DNA from: Pseudomonas sp. 7SR1 | Lineage (GTDB): Bacteria; Pseudomonadota; Gammaproteobacteria; Pseudomonadales; Pseudomonadaceae | DNA length: 64,000 nt | Assembly: GCF_900156465.1 (NCBI RefSeq) | Contig: NZ_LT707064.1 | Coordinates: 1,958,001 to 2,022,000 of the forward strand | Direction: 5' to 3' | In this document: piece after piece, positions 41,878-53,648 of the stretch | Position numbering within the stretch: position 1 is the stretch's first letter | How the letters are laid out: every line of letters begins with the position of its first letter | Made by a program: the position numbers and the translations under genes | The notes under the pieces: generated by a model | Database searches by the model: none | What the model saw: the letters and a program-made list of their open reading frames with translations, nothing else | Told to the model about the DNA's origin: nothing

Positions 41878-42723
41878 TCAACGCGGCAGCTTGAGGTTGT
41901 TCCAGATGGCGAGGCTGGGCTCGGCCTGGTTCAGGGTGTAGAAGTGCAGCCCCGGCGCCCCGCCTTGCAGCAGACGCTCGCACATTTGCGTGATGACTTC
42001 CTCGCCGAAGCTTTGGATGCTCGAAGAGTCGTCGCCGTAGGCTTCCAGTTGCTTGCGAATCCAGCGTGGGATTTCCGCACCGCATGCGTCGGAGAAACGC
42101 GCCAGCTTGCTGTAGTTGGTGATAGGCATGATTCCCGGTACGACAGGAATATCCACGCCCAGTCTGCGCACGCGCTCGACGAAGTAGAAGTAGCTGTCGG
42201 CGTTGAAGAAATACTGGGTGATGGCACTGTTGGCGCCGGCGTTAGCCTTGCGCACGAAGTTGAGCAGATCGTCTTCGAAATTGCGTGCCTGTGGATGCAT
42301 CTCCGGATAGGCAGCCACTTCGATGTGGAAGTGATCGCCGGTTTCTTCACGGATGAAGCTCACCAGGTCGTTGGCATGGCGCAGTTCGCCGCTGGCCATG
42401 CCCATGCCCGAGGGCAGGTCACCGCGCAGGGCGACGATACGCTCGATGCCGGCAGCCTTGTACTGGGTCAACAGGCTGCGCAAGTCATCCTTGCTGTCAC
42501 CAACGCAGGACAGGTGGGGGGCGGCGGGGATTTTGACTTCGCTTTCGAGCTGCAACACGGTGTTCAGGGTGCGGTCGCGGGTCGAGCCGCCGGCGCCATA
42601 GGTGCAGGAGAAGAAGTCGGGGTTGTAGCTGGCCAGCTGGCGCGCAGTGGCGATCAGTTTTTCATGCCCAGCATCGGTCTTCGTCGGGAAGAACTCGAAG
42701 CTGTAGCGACGTTCTTGGGACAT
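41878..42723 (-). CDS. metF: 5,10-methylenetetrahydrofolate reductase
   Basis: 281 residues from the ATG at 42723 (MSQERRYSFEFFPTKTDAGHE). TIM-barrel flavoenzyme that makes 5-methyl-THF for methionine synthase. Family blocks: YSFEFFPTKT, CTYGAGGSTRDRT, PHLSCVGDS, IVALRGDLPSGM, FHIEVAAYPEMHP, AITQYFFNADSYFYFV and PGIMPITNYSKL. It follows ahcY after 185 bp of repeat-like DNA on the same strand. In Pseudomonas the ahcY-metF order is conserved, which places both behind the SAH riboswitch if transcription continues. Confidence 0.97.
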   Translation of the reverse strand: MSQERRYSFEFFPTKTDAGHEKLIATARQLASYNPDFFSCTYGAGGSTRDRTLNTVLQLESEVKIPAAPHLSCVGDSKDDLRSLLTQYKAAGIERIVALRGDLPSGMGMASGELRHANDLVSFIREETGDHFHIEVAAYPEMHPQARNFEDDLLNFVRKANAGANSAITQYFFNADSYFYFVERVRRLGVDIPVVPGIMPITNYSKLARFSDACGAEIPRWIRKQLEAYGDDSSSIQSFGEEVITQMCERLLQGGAPGLHFYTLNQAEPSLAIWNNLKLPR

Positions 42724-42729
42724 GGTCGG

Positions 42730-42905
42730 GCTCCCAGCGACAAGCTGCAAGCGACAAGCTGCAAGAGGGCGGGGCGCCGTATTCTTGTGCTTTGGACTTG
42801 CAGCTCATGGCTGCGTAATAGCGATGAAGAAGTAAGCTCCAAGCCCCCAGTCGCAAGTAAACACACCGCTCTTACTTGCCGTTTGGGACTTGAAGCTTGC
42901 AGCTG
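42730..42905. repeat. Tandem and inverted CAAGCTGCAA repeats between ahcY and metF
   Basis: GCGACAAGCTGCAA occurs twice in tandem (42737-42750, 42751-42764). Inverse-type copies follow: GGACTTGCAGCT near 42793 and GAAGCTTGCAGCTGC near 42891. Such AAGCTGCAAG clusters are familiar from Pseudomonas intergenic DNA. They could fold into alternative hairpins within the ahcY-metF transcript. Confidence 0.6.
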
Positions 42906-42908
42906 CTG

Positions 42909-44627
<1,719 letters not shown>

Positions 44628-44640
44628 TCAAGGAGTGATC

Positions 44641-45042
44641 ATGAATTTCCACACCCGCAAATGGGTCAAGCCCGAAGACCTCAATCCCAATGGCACGCTG
44701 TTCGGCGGCAGCCTGTTGCGCTGGATCGACGAAGAAGCGGCGATCTATGCCATCGTCCAGCTCGGCAACCAGCGTGTGGTGACCAAATACATCTCCGAGA
44801 TCAATTTCGTCAGCGCCTCTCGCCAGGGCGACATCATCGAGCTGGGCATTACCGCCACCGAGTTCGGCCGCACCTCCATCACCCTGACCTGCGAAGTGCG
44901 CAACAAGATCACCCGCAAGAGCATCCTGACCGTCGAGAAGATGGTCTTCGTCAATCTCGGCGAAGATGGCTTGCCGGCGCCCCATGGCCGGACCGAGATC
45001 AAGTACGTCAAGGATCAGTTCAAGGATGCCGTTGTCGAGTGA
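44641..45042 (+). CDS. Acyl-CoA thioesterase, hotdog fold (YciA-like)
   Basis: 133 residues from the ATG at 44641 with AGGAG 5 bp upstream; GTG 44635 would overlap this site. A single 4HBT/hotdog domain: LNPNGTLFGGSLLRWIDEEAA (with the catalytic-type Asn/Gly and acidic residue), VTKYISEINFVSASRQGDII and TSITLTCEVRNKITRKSILTVE. It hydrolyses acyl-CoA in the cytosol; the chain length is not predictable. Divergent from ahcY. Confidence 0.9.
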   Translation: MNFHTRKWVKPEDLNPNGTLFGGSLLRWIDEEAAIYAIVQLGNQRVVTKYISEINFVSASRQGDIIELGITATEFGRTSITLTCEVRNKITRKSILTVEKMVFVNLGEDGLPAPHGRTEIKYVKDQFKDAVVE

Positions 45043-45141
45043 GAGGGTGGCGGTTTCAAGTTCCGGGAACTTCAGTGCACCACTGAACAGCTCCGGACGC
45101 CGCGTGTCGTAGCTACATCACGCCACCGGTTCAGGAGCTGT

Positions 45142-46023
45142 ATGGACACCCACGAAGAAGGCAAGACCCCTGACCTGTCGGCTCAGGAGCAACACGATGT
45201 GGACCGCAACCAGCCCCCGCGGGCGGCGGTGCTGCACGAAATCATCCGTACCCAGGGCAACCAGGAATTGGAGCGCAGTATTGCCGCGCTCTGGTGGTCG
45301 GCCCTGGCGGCGGGGTTGACCATGGGCCTGTCGTTGATGGCGATGGGGTTGCTCAACTCCCGGCTGCCGGACCACGAAGGTTTCAAGGTGATCGCCAGTC
45401 TCGGCTACTGCGCCGGTTTTCTCGCGGTCATTCTTGCGCGCCAGCAGCTTTTCACGGAAAACACCCTGACTGCCGTGCTGCCGATCATGAGCAAGCCCAC
45501 CCTGGGCAATTTCGGCCGTTTGTTGCGGCTGTGGGGAGTGGTGCTGGTGGGCAACCTGTGCGGCACCCTGCTGGTGGCCTACGTGATGTTGCACCTGCCG
45601 ATCTTCGACCGCCGCACCGACCTGGCTTTCCTGGAAATCGGCCGCAAGGTCATGGAAAACGACACGGGCCAGATGTTCGCCAAGGGCATCATTTCCGGGT
45701 GGATGATCGCCACCATGGTCTGGATGATCCCCTCCATGGAGAGCGCCAAGATGTGGATCATCATCCTCATCACCTACCTCATGGCGCTCGGGGACTTCAC
45801 CCACATCGTCGTCGGCTCGGCCGAAGTGTCCTACCTGGTCTTCGCCGGCCAGTTGTCATGGGAGGACTTCTGGCTGGTGTTCGCCGCGCCGACCCTGGCG
45901 GGGAACATCATCGGCGGCAGTTGCATCTTCGCGCTGATCAGCCACGCACAGGTGCGCAGCGAGAGCGGCACGCCTAGTCGGCCGCGCCCAGCGGGACCTC
46001 CTGGCGACGCTGGCGATAAATGA
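45142..46023 (+). CDS. Formate/nitrite transporter family protein (YfdC-like)
   Basis: 293 residues. An N-terminal hydrophilic stretch of about 45 residues is followed by six membrane segments: WWSALAAGLTMGLSLMAMGL, FKVIASLGYCAGFLAVILARQQLFTENT, LLRLWGVVLVGNLCGTLLVAYVM, then GIISGWMIATMVWMIPS and two more. GDFTHIVVGSAE carries the histidine found in the central pore of FNT channels. The long hydrophilic N-terminus and RQQLFTENT favour the YfdC branch, whose substrate is unsettled. The last 17 codons overlap the convergent MFS gene. Confidence 0.9.
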   Translation: MDTHEEGKTPDLSAQEQHDVDRNQPPRAAVLHEIIRTQGNQELERSIAALWWSALAAGLTMGLSLMAMGLLNSRLPDHEGFKVIASLGYCAGFLAVILARQQLFTENTLTAVLPIMSKPTLGNFGRLLRLWGVVLVGNLCGTLLVAYVMLHLPIFDRRTDLAFLEIGRKVMENDTGQMFAKGIISGWMIATMVWMIPSMESAKMWIIILITYLMALGDFTHIVVGSAEVSYLVFAGQLSWEDFWLVFAAPTLAGNIIGGSCIFALISHAQVRSESGTPSRPRPAGPPGDAGDK

Positions 46024-47143
46024 AATACACCGCGGTCAGCACGGTCAATCCGCCGACCAGGGCGCCGGTCCACGGCAGGTCGGCCAGGTTGACCCCGCTG
46101 GCCACCACCAGGCCGCCGATCCACGCACCGGTGGCATTGCCGAGGTTGAACGCGCTCTGGTTCAGGGTCGAGCCGAGGTTCGGCGCTTCGTGGGCCTGAT
46201 CGATGATCAGCAACTGCAGGATCGGGCACAGGGCGAAGGCGAAGATTCCCCACAGCACCAGCGTGATCGCCGCTGGAATCACCGATTGACTGGTCTGGCT
46301 GAATGCCGCCAGTACCAGCACCACGGCCAGGGCCATGCCCACCAGTGACGGCAGCAGGCGTCGGTCGGCCAGGCGCCCGCCAAGAAAACTGCCGGCGGTC
46401 AGGCCGACGCCGAACAACAGCAACATGATCGTGATGCCGTGGGGGCTGACGCCGGTGATGTCCTGCAGGATGGGCGCGATGTAGGTGAAGACGCTGAAGA
46501 GACTGGTGGACGCCAGCACGCTCATGCCCAGGGCGAGCAACACATTGGCCTTGCCCAGGACCTTGAACTCACTGGCCAGGTCGGCTTTCTCCATGGGAAT
46601 TTCCTTGGGCAACCAGGCCCATTGGGCAATGGCGGCGATCACTCCGATCACCGATACCGCCCAGAACGTCGAACGCCAGCCGGCGTATTGTCCCAACGCC
46701 GTGCCCAGCGGGACGCCGAGTACATTGGCCAGGGTCAGGCCGGTGAACATCATCGCAATGGCCTGGGCCCGCTTGTTCGGCGCCACCAACCCGGCCGCCA
46801 CCACGGAGCCGATGCCGAAAAAGGCGCCGTGGCATAACGCAGTGATGACCCGCGCGGCCATCAGCGTCAGGTAGTTCGGGGCCAGGGCGCAGAGCACGTT
46901 GCCCAGGATGAACATCAGCGTCATGCCCAGCAGCGTGGCCTTGCGCGGCATGTTGGCGGTGCCCACCGCGAGCACGGGCGCGCCGAACACGACGCCCAGG
47001 GCATAGCCTGTAATCAGCAGTCCGGCCTGGGGAATGCTCACGGCCAGGTCGCGGGCGACATCGGGAAGCAGCCCCATGATGACGAATTCGGTGGTGCCGA
47101 TGCCGAAAGCGGCAACGGCCAGGGCAAGCAAGGCGAGTGGCAT
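45974..47143 (-). CDS. Major facilitator superfamily exporter (DHA1, AraJ-like)
   Basis: 389 residues from the ATG at 47143 (MPLALLALAVAAFGIGTTEFV). Twelve hydrophobic segments. The start motif AFGIGTTEFVIMGLLPDVARDL and the GTANMPRKATLL loop are typical of the AraJ/YdeA-type DHA1 drug or sugar exporters. The substrate cannot be inferred. Its 3' end overlaps the FNT gene by 50 bp tail to tail. Confidence 0.9.
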   Translation of the reverse strand: MPLALLALAVAAFGIGTTEFVIMGLLPDVARDLAVSIPQAGLLITGYALGVVFGAPVLAVGTANMPRKATLLGMTLMFILGNVLCALAPNYLTLMAARVITALCHGAFFGIGSVVAAGLVAPNKRAQAIAMMFTGLTLANVLGVPLGTALGQYAGWRSTFWAVSVIGVIAAIAQWAWLPKEIPMEKADLASEFKVLGKANVLLALGMSVLASTSLFSVFTYIAPILQDITGVSPHGITIMLLLFGVGLTAGSFLGGRLADRRLLPSLVGMALAVVLVLAAFSQTSQSVIPAAITLVLWGIFAFALCPILQLLIIDQAHEAPNLGSTLNQSAFNLGNATGAWIGGLVVASGVNLADLPWTGALVGGLTVLTAVYFIYRQRRQEVPLGAAD

Positions 47144-47380
47144 GCGCAAGGTCTCTGTCTGTAGTCTTGACGCTGTGATCAGGCATACGCACGCCGATGC
47201 CTTTCAAGGAAGCGGGCAACAGCGAATTTTATTGGAATTGATTTATGCGCAACTGAGTGCGGCGTGGTCGCTTGCAGTATAAACGTCAGCCGGCGGATCG
47301 CGAAAAATTCATCAGCCTCAAGGGGTGCAGGCGTTGCCTGGGCAGCGCCCGCTGGAGCGGGGCAGGAAAAGGAGTATGCC

Positions 47381-48214
47381 GTGCTTGCAACGGCCTTGGT
47401 GTTGGTGGCTGCGCTGCTGCATGCGGCGTGGAATACATTGATCAAATTCAGTGGCGAACGTCTGCTGGTGGTGGCTTGCATGGACAGCGTGGCCTTGCTG
47501 TTCGCGGCGCTGGCCCTGGGTTTCGTGGCGCTGCCACCGATGGAAATCTGGCCATGGATCCTGGCATCGGCGGCGTTCGAGCTGTTGTATCGCTATTTGC
47601 TGATCCAGGCTTACCGGGTCGGTGACCTCGGGTTGGTCTACCCCTTGATGCGCGGCCTGTCGCCCTTGGTGGTGCTGGCCCTGACGCTGATCTTTGCCGG
47701 GGAGGTACTGACGACCCGGCAGGTCCTCGGCATCCTGTTGATTCCGTTTGGCATGCTGTGCCTGTTATGGCAAGGCGGGGGCGGCGAACGATTGCCCTGG
47801 TCGATGTTGCCAGTGGTGGCGCTGATCGGGCTGTGCATCGGTTGCTACACCTACATCGACGGCCAGGCCCTGCGGCGCTGGTCCCACCCGTTGGATTACC
47901 TGGTCTGGATCACGTTGTTCTGTGCCTGGCCGTTTCCGTTGCTGGCCTGGGTGAGCAAGCGCCCAGCGTTCATGCTGTTCTGGCGCCAACAATGGCGGCT
48001 GGGCCTGGCAGTCGGATTCTGCGTATTGTTCAGCTACGCTCTGGTGCTATGGGCCATGCAACTGGGGTCGATCGCCGAAGCGGCGGCGCTGCGGGAGATC
48101 AGCGTGATCCTGGTGGTGCTGTTCGGCATGCGCTACCTGAAAGAACCTTTCGGCCGGCCACGGCTCTTAGCCTGCGGGCTGGTGCTGATCGGCATGCTGG
48201 TGATGAAATTCTGA
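47381..48214 (+). CDS. EamA/DMT family transporter
   Basis: 277 residues from a GTG at 47381, chosen because AAAAGGAG lies 6 bp upstream; the open frame starts earlier but with no ribosome site. Ten hydrophobic helices in two EamA repeats: LVLVAALLHAAWNTLIKFSGE at the N-terminus, LGLVYPLMRGLSPLVVLALTLIFAGE in repeat one, and GSIAEAAALREISVILVVLFGMRYLKEPFGRPRL in repeat two. A metabolite exporter of unknown substrate. Confidence 0.88.
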   Translation: MLATALVLVAALLHAAWNTLIKFSGERLLVVACMDSVALLFAALALGFVALPPMEIWPWILASAAFELLYRYLLIQAYRVGDLGLVYPLMRGLSPLVVLALTLIFAGEVLTTRQVLGILLIPFGMLCLLWQGGGGERLPWSMLPVVALIGLCIGCYTYIDGQALRRWSHPLDYLVWITLFCAWPFPLLAWVSKRPAFMLFWRQQWRLGLAVGFCVLFSYALVLWAMQLGSIAEAAALREISVILVVLFGMRYLKEPFGRPRLLACGLVLIGMLVMKF

Positions 48215-48265
48215 CCAGCCCCCGAATTCACGATTCTCGATAAAACTCAAAGAAGGAACTGCCTC

Positions 48266-48649
48266 ATGACGGTTGCCCTGTGGTGTATTTTGATTGCTTT
48301 TCTCCTGCCTTACCTATGTGTCGGCATCGCCAAGGCCGGCGGGAAATACCGGTTGCGGGATAATCACGATCCGCGGGACTTTCTCGACTCGCTCGAAGGC
48401 GCACCGCGGCGCGCCTACGCCGCACAACTGAACAGCTTTGAAATCTCCCCGTTCTTTGCCGCCGCGGTGATTGTTGCGCACCTGGCCGGCAATGCCGAGC
48501 TGGTCACCATCAACGTCCTGGCCGTGCTGTTCATCACCAGTCGCCTGCTCTACATCATCTGCTACCTGGCGGACTGGGCGATCCTGCGTTCGCTGGTGTG
48601 GTTCGTGGGGGTGGGGCTGGTGGCGAGCTTCTTCTTCGTTTCCATCTGA
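48266..48649 (+). CDS. MAPEG family membrane protein
   Basis: 127 residues, four hydrophobic helices. The blocks RDNHDPRDFL, RRAYAAQLNSFEISPFFAAAVI and NVLAVLFITSRLLYIICYLADW fit MAPEG proteins (eicosanoid/glutathione-related membrane family). Bacterial members with this short form have no known activity. It stands 51 bp after the EamA gene on the same strand, perhaps co-transcribed. Confidence 0.88.
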   Translation: MTVALWCILIAFLLPYLCVGIAKAGGKYRLRDNHDPRDFLDSLEGAPRRAYAAQLNSFEISPFFAAAVIVAHLAGNAELVTINVLAVLFITSRLLYIICYLADWAILRSLVWFVGVGLVASFFFVSI

Positions 48650-48725
48650 GCCTGGCGGTTGGGTCATTGCCGACCCCATCGCGGGCTGGCTCGTCCTGCA
48701 TCGGGTCTGGCTCTGCAAGAGATCA

Positions 48726-48755
48726 GTTGCGGGAGCTAGCCTGTTAGCGATGGGG
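48726..48755. repeat. Degenerate REP unit
   Basis: GTTGCGGGAGCTAGCCTGTTAGCGATGG is a decayed form of GGGAGCGAGCCTGCTCGCGATGG, in the convergent gap between the MAPEG gene and mltA. Confidence 0.5.
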
Positions 48756-48772
48756 TGGGGCAATCACCCCCC

Positions 48773-49957
48773 TTAGGGGTTGGTGGTCACCGCATTCGCC
48801 ACCTGTGGCACTTGCGGCAATGCCATGCCCTTGGGCCAGAGCATCCAGATCTGGCCTTGTTGCTTCATGTCTCCGGCCAGTTGCCCTGCGGCCTCGCCCG
48901 TGCCCCAGAACAGGTCCGCACGGACTTCGCCGGCGATGGCGCCGCCGGTGTCCTGGGCGGCGACGGGTCGATGCAGCGGGCTGCCATCAGGGCGTGTGGT
49001 GGAAAGCCATAACAGACTGCCCAACGGAATCACCTTGCGATCCACCGCCACGCTGTAGCCCGCAGTCAGGGGCACATTCAGCGAGCCGCGCGGGCCTTCG
49101 TTGCTGTCTGGGTTGCGGTTGAAGAATACGTAGCTCGGGTTGCTGGCCAGCAACTCGGGTATCCGGGTCGGGTGTGCCTTGGCCCAGGCGCTGATGCTGC
49201 CCATGGTCACGTCTTCTTTCTTCAACTCGCCCTGTTCCACCAGCCAGCGTCCGATGGGGCGGTAAGGATGACCGTTCTGGTCGGCATAGCCGATGCGCAG
49301 CAGGCGACCGTCATCGAGCCGGATGCGGCCCGAGCCCTGGATTTGCAGGAACTGGAGGTTCATCGGGTCCGTCAGCCAGGCGATCACCGGTGCCTTCACC
49401 CCATTGGTTTCGATGGTGGCCGCGTCGTCATAGGGCTTGAGCACCCGACCTTCGAGGCGACCGCGCAGGCGTTTGCCCTTGAGTTCGGGATAGATACTGT
49501 CCAGCGACACGATGATCATGTCTTCAGGCACGCCGTACACCGGCACGTTGGCAACGGCGGTCCGGGTCAGGCTGCCCGGGTAGACCGGCTCGTAGTAACC
49601 GGTGATCAGGCCGTTGGGGCTGTTGTCCCCGGAGCGCAAGCCGTAGACCTCCAAATTCTGCTTCAGGAAGTTGCGCACATCGGAGGCGGCCTGCGGCACG
49701 TTGGCCGCCGCCGCGCAGGTCGAACCCCAGGTCGCATCGGCCTTGAGCCGGGTGCACGCGCTGCGCCAGGCGCCAAAACCGGCCAGCAGGTCTTCATCGG
49801 AGACCGCCGGCAAGGCTTCCCAAGGTGCGCTGACATAGGTGGCGAGCGCGTGGGTCTTGGGCTCCTCGGTCTTTTCGCCGGGGTTGCAACCACTCAGCAG
49901 GGCAATCAGAGAGAGGGGCAACGCCAGGCTTTTGTGCCAGGTCTTGAAGCGGTTCAT
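48773..49957 (-). CDS. mltA: Membrane-bound lytic murein transglycosylase A
   Basis: 394 residues from the ATG at 49957 (MNRFKTWHKSLALPLSLIAL). Lipobox LLSGC with Cys24 as lipid site, and no Asp at +2, so outer-membrane sorting is expected. MltA barrel: FLKQNLEVYGL, GLITGYYEPVYPGS, IQGSGRIRLDDG and ADQNGHPYRPIGRWLVEQG. The C-terminal 3D domain with its Asp triad reads AAQDTGGAIAGEVRADLFWG. It cleaves peptidoglycan with formation of 1,6-anhydro-MurNAc. The length is slightly above E. coli MltA. Confidence 0.96.
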   Translation of the reverse strand: MNRFKTWHKSLALPLSLIALLSGCNPGEKTEEPKTHALATYVSAPWEALPAVSDEDLLAGFGAWRSACTRLKADATWGSTCAAAANVPQAASDVRNFLKQNLEVYGLRSGDNSPNGLITGYYEPVYPGSLTRTAVANVPVYGVPEDMIIVSLDSIYPELKGKRLRGRLEGRVLKPYDDAATIETNGVKAPVIAWLTDPMNLQFLQIQGSGRIRLDDGRLLRIGYADQNGHPYRPIGRWLVEQGELKKEDVTMGSISAWAKAHPTRIPELLASNPSYVFFNRNPDSNEGPRGSLNVPLTAGYSVAVDRKVIPLGSLLWLSTTRPDGSPLHRPVAAQDTGGAIAGEVRADLFWGTGEAAGQLAGDMKQQGQIWMLWPKGMALPQVPQVANAVTTNP

Positions 49958-50080
49958 GAGATTTCCTTCGCGGGTCGTATGCGTGCCAGGGCGTGCGCAC
50001 AACCCTCGTTGTGAATAGGGCTATTGGTCTTTGCCGGCGACACGAGGATACTGGCTGCCGTTTCCTGACCCGAGGCCAAG

Positions 50081-50530
50081 ATGTTTGCAAAACGTTTTTT
50101 CATGGCAGTGCTGGCTTGCCTGACGTTGTCCGCCTGCGGCGGTGTCGACCCCAATTCTCCCTTGGGCCAGCGCAAGGCGATCTTCAAGCAGATGCTCAAG
50201 ACCAATGAAGAGCTGGGCGGCATGTTGCGCGGTCGCATCCCGTTCGATGGGGCGCGTTTCGCCGAAGGCGCGGTGCAACTGGACCAACTGTCCCGCGAGC
50301 CGTGGAAACATTTCCCGCAGGTGCGGGAGGAGGACCACACCAGCGCCCGGGATGAGGTCTGGCAAAAACAGGCGCGCTTCCAGGAGCTGGCGCGCAGCCT
50401 CGAGGCGGCCACCGCTGAGTTGGTGACTGCCAGCAAGGTCCAGCCTTACAGGGCCAGCTACCTCGGGCCGGCGGTGCAGAAGGTCGAAGACGCCTGCAGT
50501 GCCTGTCATAAAGAGTTTCGGGACTACTGA
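50081..50530 (+). CDS. Lipoprotein cytochrome c, class II (c'-like)
   Basis: 149 residues from the ATG at 50081. Lipobox TLSAC with Cys19. The C-terminal haem motif CSACHKEFRDY lies close to the end, as in four-helix-bundle c' and c556 cytochromes; the body is helical (GQRKAIFKQMLKTNEELGGML, WQKQARFQELARSLEAATAEL). It should be a periplasmic, outer-membrane-anchored c-type haem protein. The redox partner is unknown. It is divergent from mltA. Confidence 0.88.
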   Translation: MFAKRFFMAVLACLTLSACGGVDPNSPLGQRKAIFKQMLKTNEELGGMLRGRIPFDGARFAEGAVQLDQLSREPWKHFPQVREEDHTSARDEVWQKQARFQELARSLEAATAELVTASKVQPYRASYLGPAVQKVEDACSACHKEFRDY

Positions 50531-50540
50531 GAACGGTTGC

Positions 50541-50933
50541 TTATTTATCCAGCTCCTCCACGGCTTCCTGCAATTCCTTGCGGGAGGCCGCCAACTTGTC
50601 CTTGCGCTTGTTGATCCGCTCCGGGTCGCCTTTTTTCATGGCCTTTTCCAGGTCGGCCTGACGCTGGCTGACTTCGTGCTTGGCTTCAAGCACTTTGTTC
50701 TCACGTTCCTTGCGCAAGGAAGCGTCGGTGCAATGGGTGGTGACTTCGTTCAGCGCCGTTTCGAGGCCGGCCTGCTGCTCCTGGTTGCCCCGGGACTTGG
50801 CCAGTTCGATCTGATTGATGATGCCTTGACGCTTGGCCGCGCAGCCGGTGAGTTCCGGTGCCTGCTCGTCCGCCCAAAGAGGGGCGGTCATGAGGCTGCA
50901 TAAGGCCAGCAGGACGGGGGGCAGGAAATTCAT
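50541..50933 (-). CDS. DUF1090 family periplasmic protein (YqjC-like)
   Basis: 130 residues from the ATG at 50933. Signal peptide 1-21 (PPVLLALCSLMTAPLWA). The mature part has a Cys pair region (LTGCAAKRQGIINQIELAKSRG; EVTTHCTD) and then a charged coiled coil (LEAKHEVSQRQADLEKAMKKG; KDKLAASRKELQEAVEELDK). This is the DUF1090 pattern. The function is unknown. It is tail-to-tail with the cytochrome gene, with a 10-bp gap. Confidence 0.87.
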   Translation of the reverse strand: MNFLPPVLLALCSLMTAPLWADEQAPELTGCAAKRQGIINQIELAKSRGNQEQQAGLETALNEVTTHCTDASLRKERENKVLEAKHEVSQRQADLEKAMKKGDPERINKRKDKLAASRKELQEAVEELDK

Positions 50934-51036
50934 AGCAACTCCAAAAAAGGCAAATCCGTAAAAAACTCGCAAGCCAGCGGTGCAGCTGCGCTGTTGGAAC
51001 GCATGCCAGCCCCTTGGGTTCAACCGCGCGGCCTGA

Positions 51037-52737
<1,701 letters not shown>

Positions 52738-52899
52738 TCAAGGCTAGCCACGCTCGCGCAAGCTGCGAGGCCTGGAGCGTTACCGAGCGTTGCGGCGGCG
52801 GTACAGTGTGGTGCGATCTGGCTGTGCAACTGTCCCTTGAACCCAGCCTGGGCCGGGGCACAATGGTGCTTCGATCCGCCCAGCCAGGAGTGCCCCTCG

Positions 52900-53520
52900 A
52901 TGGACCTGACGACACTCGCCGTTTTCATTCCGGCCTGCTTCGCGCTGAACATGGCACCCGGGCCCAATAACCTGTTATCCATCAGCAACGCCTCGCGTTA
53001 TGGCTTTGTCCGGGCGTGCAGCGGAGGCATCGGTCGACTGGTGGCATTTGCAATCATGATCGCCCTGGCAGCGGTGGGGCTCACCGCCGTGCTGCATACC
53101 TCGGAAGTGCTGTTCCTGGGAATCAAGCTTGTCGGTGCCGGTTATCTGTTCTACCTCGCTGTGCAGTTATGGCGTGCTCAGCCTGAGGCCGGTAGCGAAG
53201 CGGCGATCACGACGATCAGCATGACCAGCCTGGCACGCCAGGAATTCCTGGTGGCGATCGGTAATCCGAAGGCGATCCTGTTGTTTACCGCGTTCCTGCC
53301 GCAGTTCGTCGACAGGGCGGGCACCGTTACCCAACAGTTCGCGGTGCTGGGCGGTTTGTTCCTGGCGCTGGAGTGCATTGCCATCGGGTTGTATTGCTAC
53401 ATGGGCATCCATGCGCGGCGGCTGTTCGCCCAGCCCAGTGGCAAGCGTCTGTTCAATCGGATGTGTGCGGGGCTGCTGGCCGGTGCGGCGTCGTTTTTGC
53501 TGGTGGCACGCAGGACTTAG
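52900..53520 (+). CDS. LysE/RhtB family amino-acid exporter
   Basis: 206 residues from the ATG at 52900 (MDLTTLAVFIPACFALNMAPG), with CCAGGAG upstream. Six hydrophobic segments and the family signature FALNMAPGPNNLLSISNASRYG, then RLVAFAIMIALAAVGLTAVL, FLVAIGNPKAILLFTAFLPQFV and a C-terminal helix. It exports neutral amino acids or homoserine-type compounds. The direction and substrate are not predictable from sequence alone. Monocistronic. Confidence 0.92.
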   Translation: MDLTTLAVFIPACFALNMAPGPNNLLSISNASRYGFVRACSGGIGRLVAFAIMIALAAVGLTAVLHTSEVLFLGIKLVGAGYLFYLAVQLWRAQPEAGSEAAITTISMTSLARQEFLVAIGNPKAILLFTAFLPQFVDRAGTVTQQFAVLGGLFLALECIAIGLYCYMGIHARRLFAQPSGKRLFNRMCAGLLAGAASFLLVARRT

Positions 53521-53545
53521 ATCACCTGAGGGCCCTATTTGGGCC

Positions 53546-53575
53546 GGGGACTTGTCCCTCGCCACAGGAACGGCG
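53546..53575. repeat. Short TGTGGCGAGGGG-type repeat
   Basis: GGGGACTTGTCCCTCGCCAC is a partial copy of the second repeat family, just downstream of the LysE-type gene. Confidence 0.55.
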
Positions 53576-53593
53576 CCTGACTTTGATTTTTTG

Positions 53594-53636
53594 ATGAAAA
53601 AGCCCCTGGCGACCGGATCGCCAGGGGCTTTTTCAT
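53594..53636. terminator. Bidirectional Rho-independent terminator after metK
   Basis: AAAAAGCCCCTGGCGA and TCGCCAGGGGCTTTTT pair around a 5-nt loop. Both sides carry A/T runs, serving metK (minus) and the LysE gene (plus). Confidence 0.93.
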
Positions 53637-53648
53637 GACTGCGGGGTG

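Noticed and set aside
42737..42764. Tandem short repeats as a possible CRISPR array
   Set aside because: Units are 14 bp without spacers and no cas genes exist in the window.
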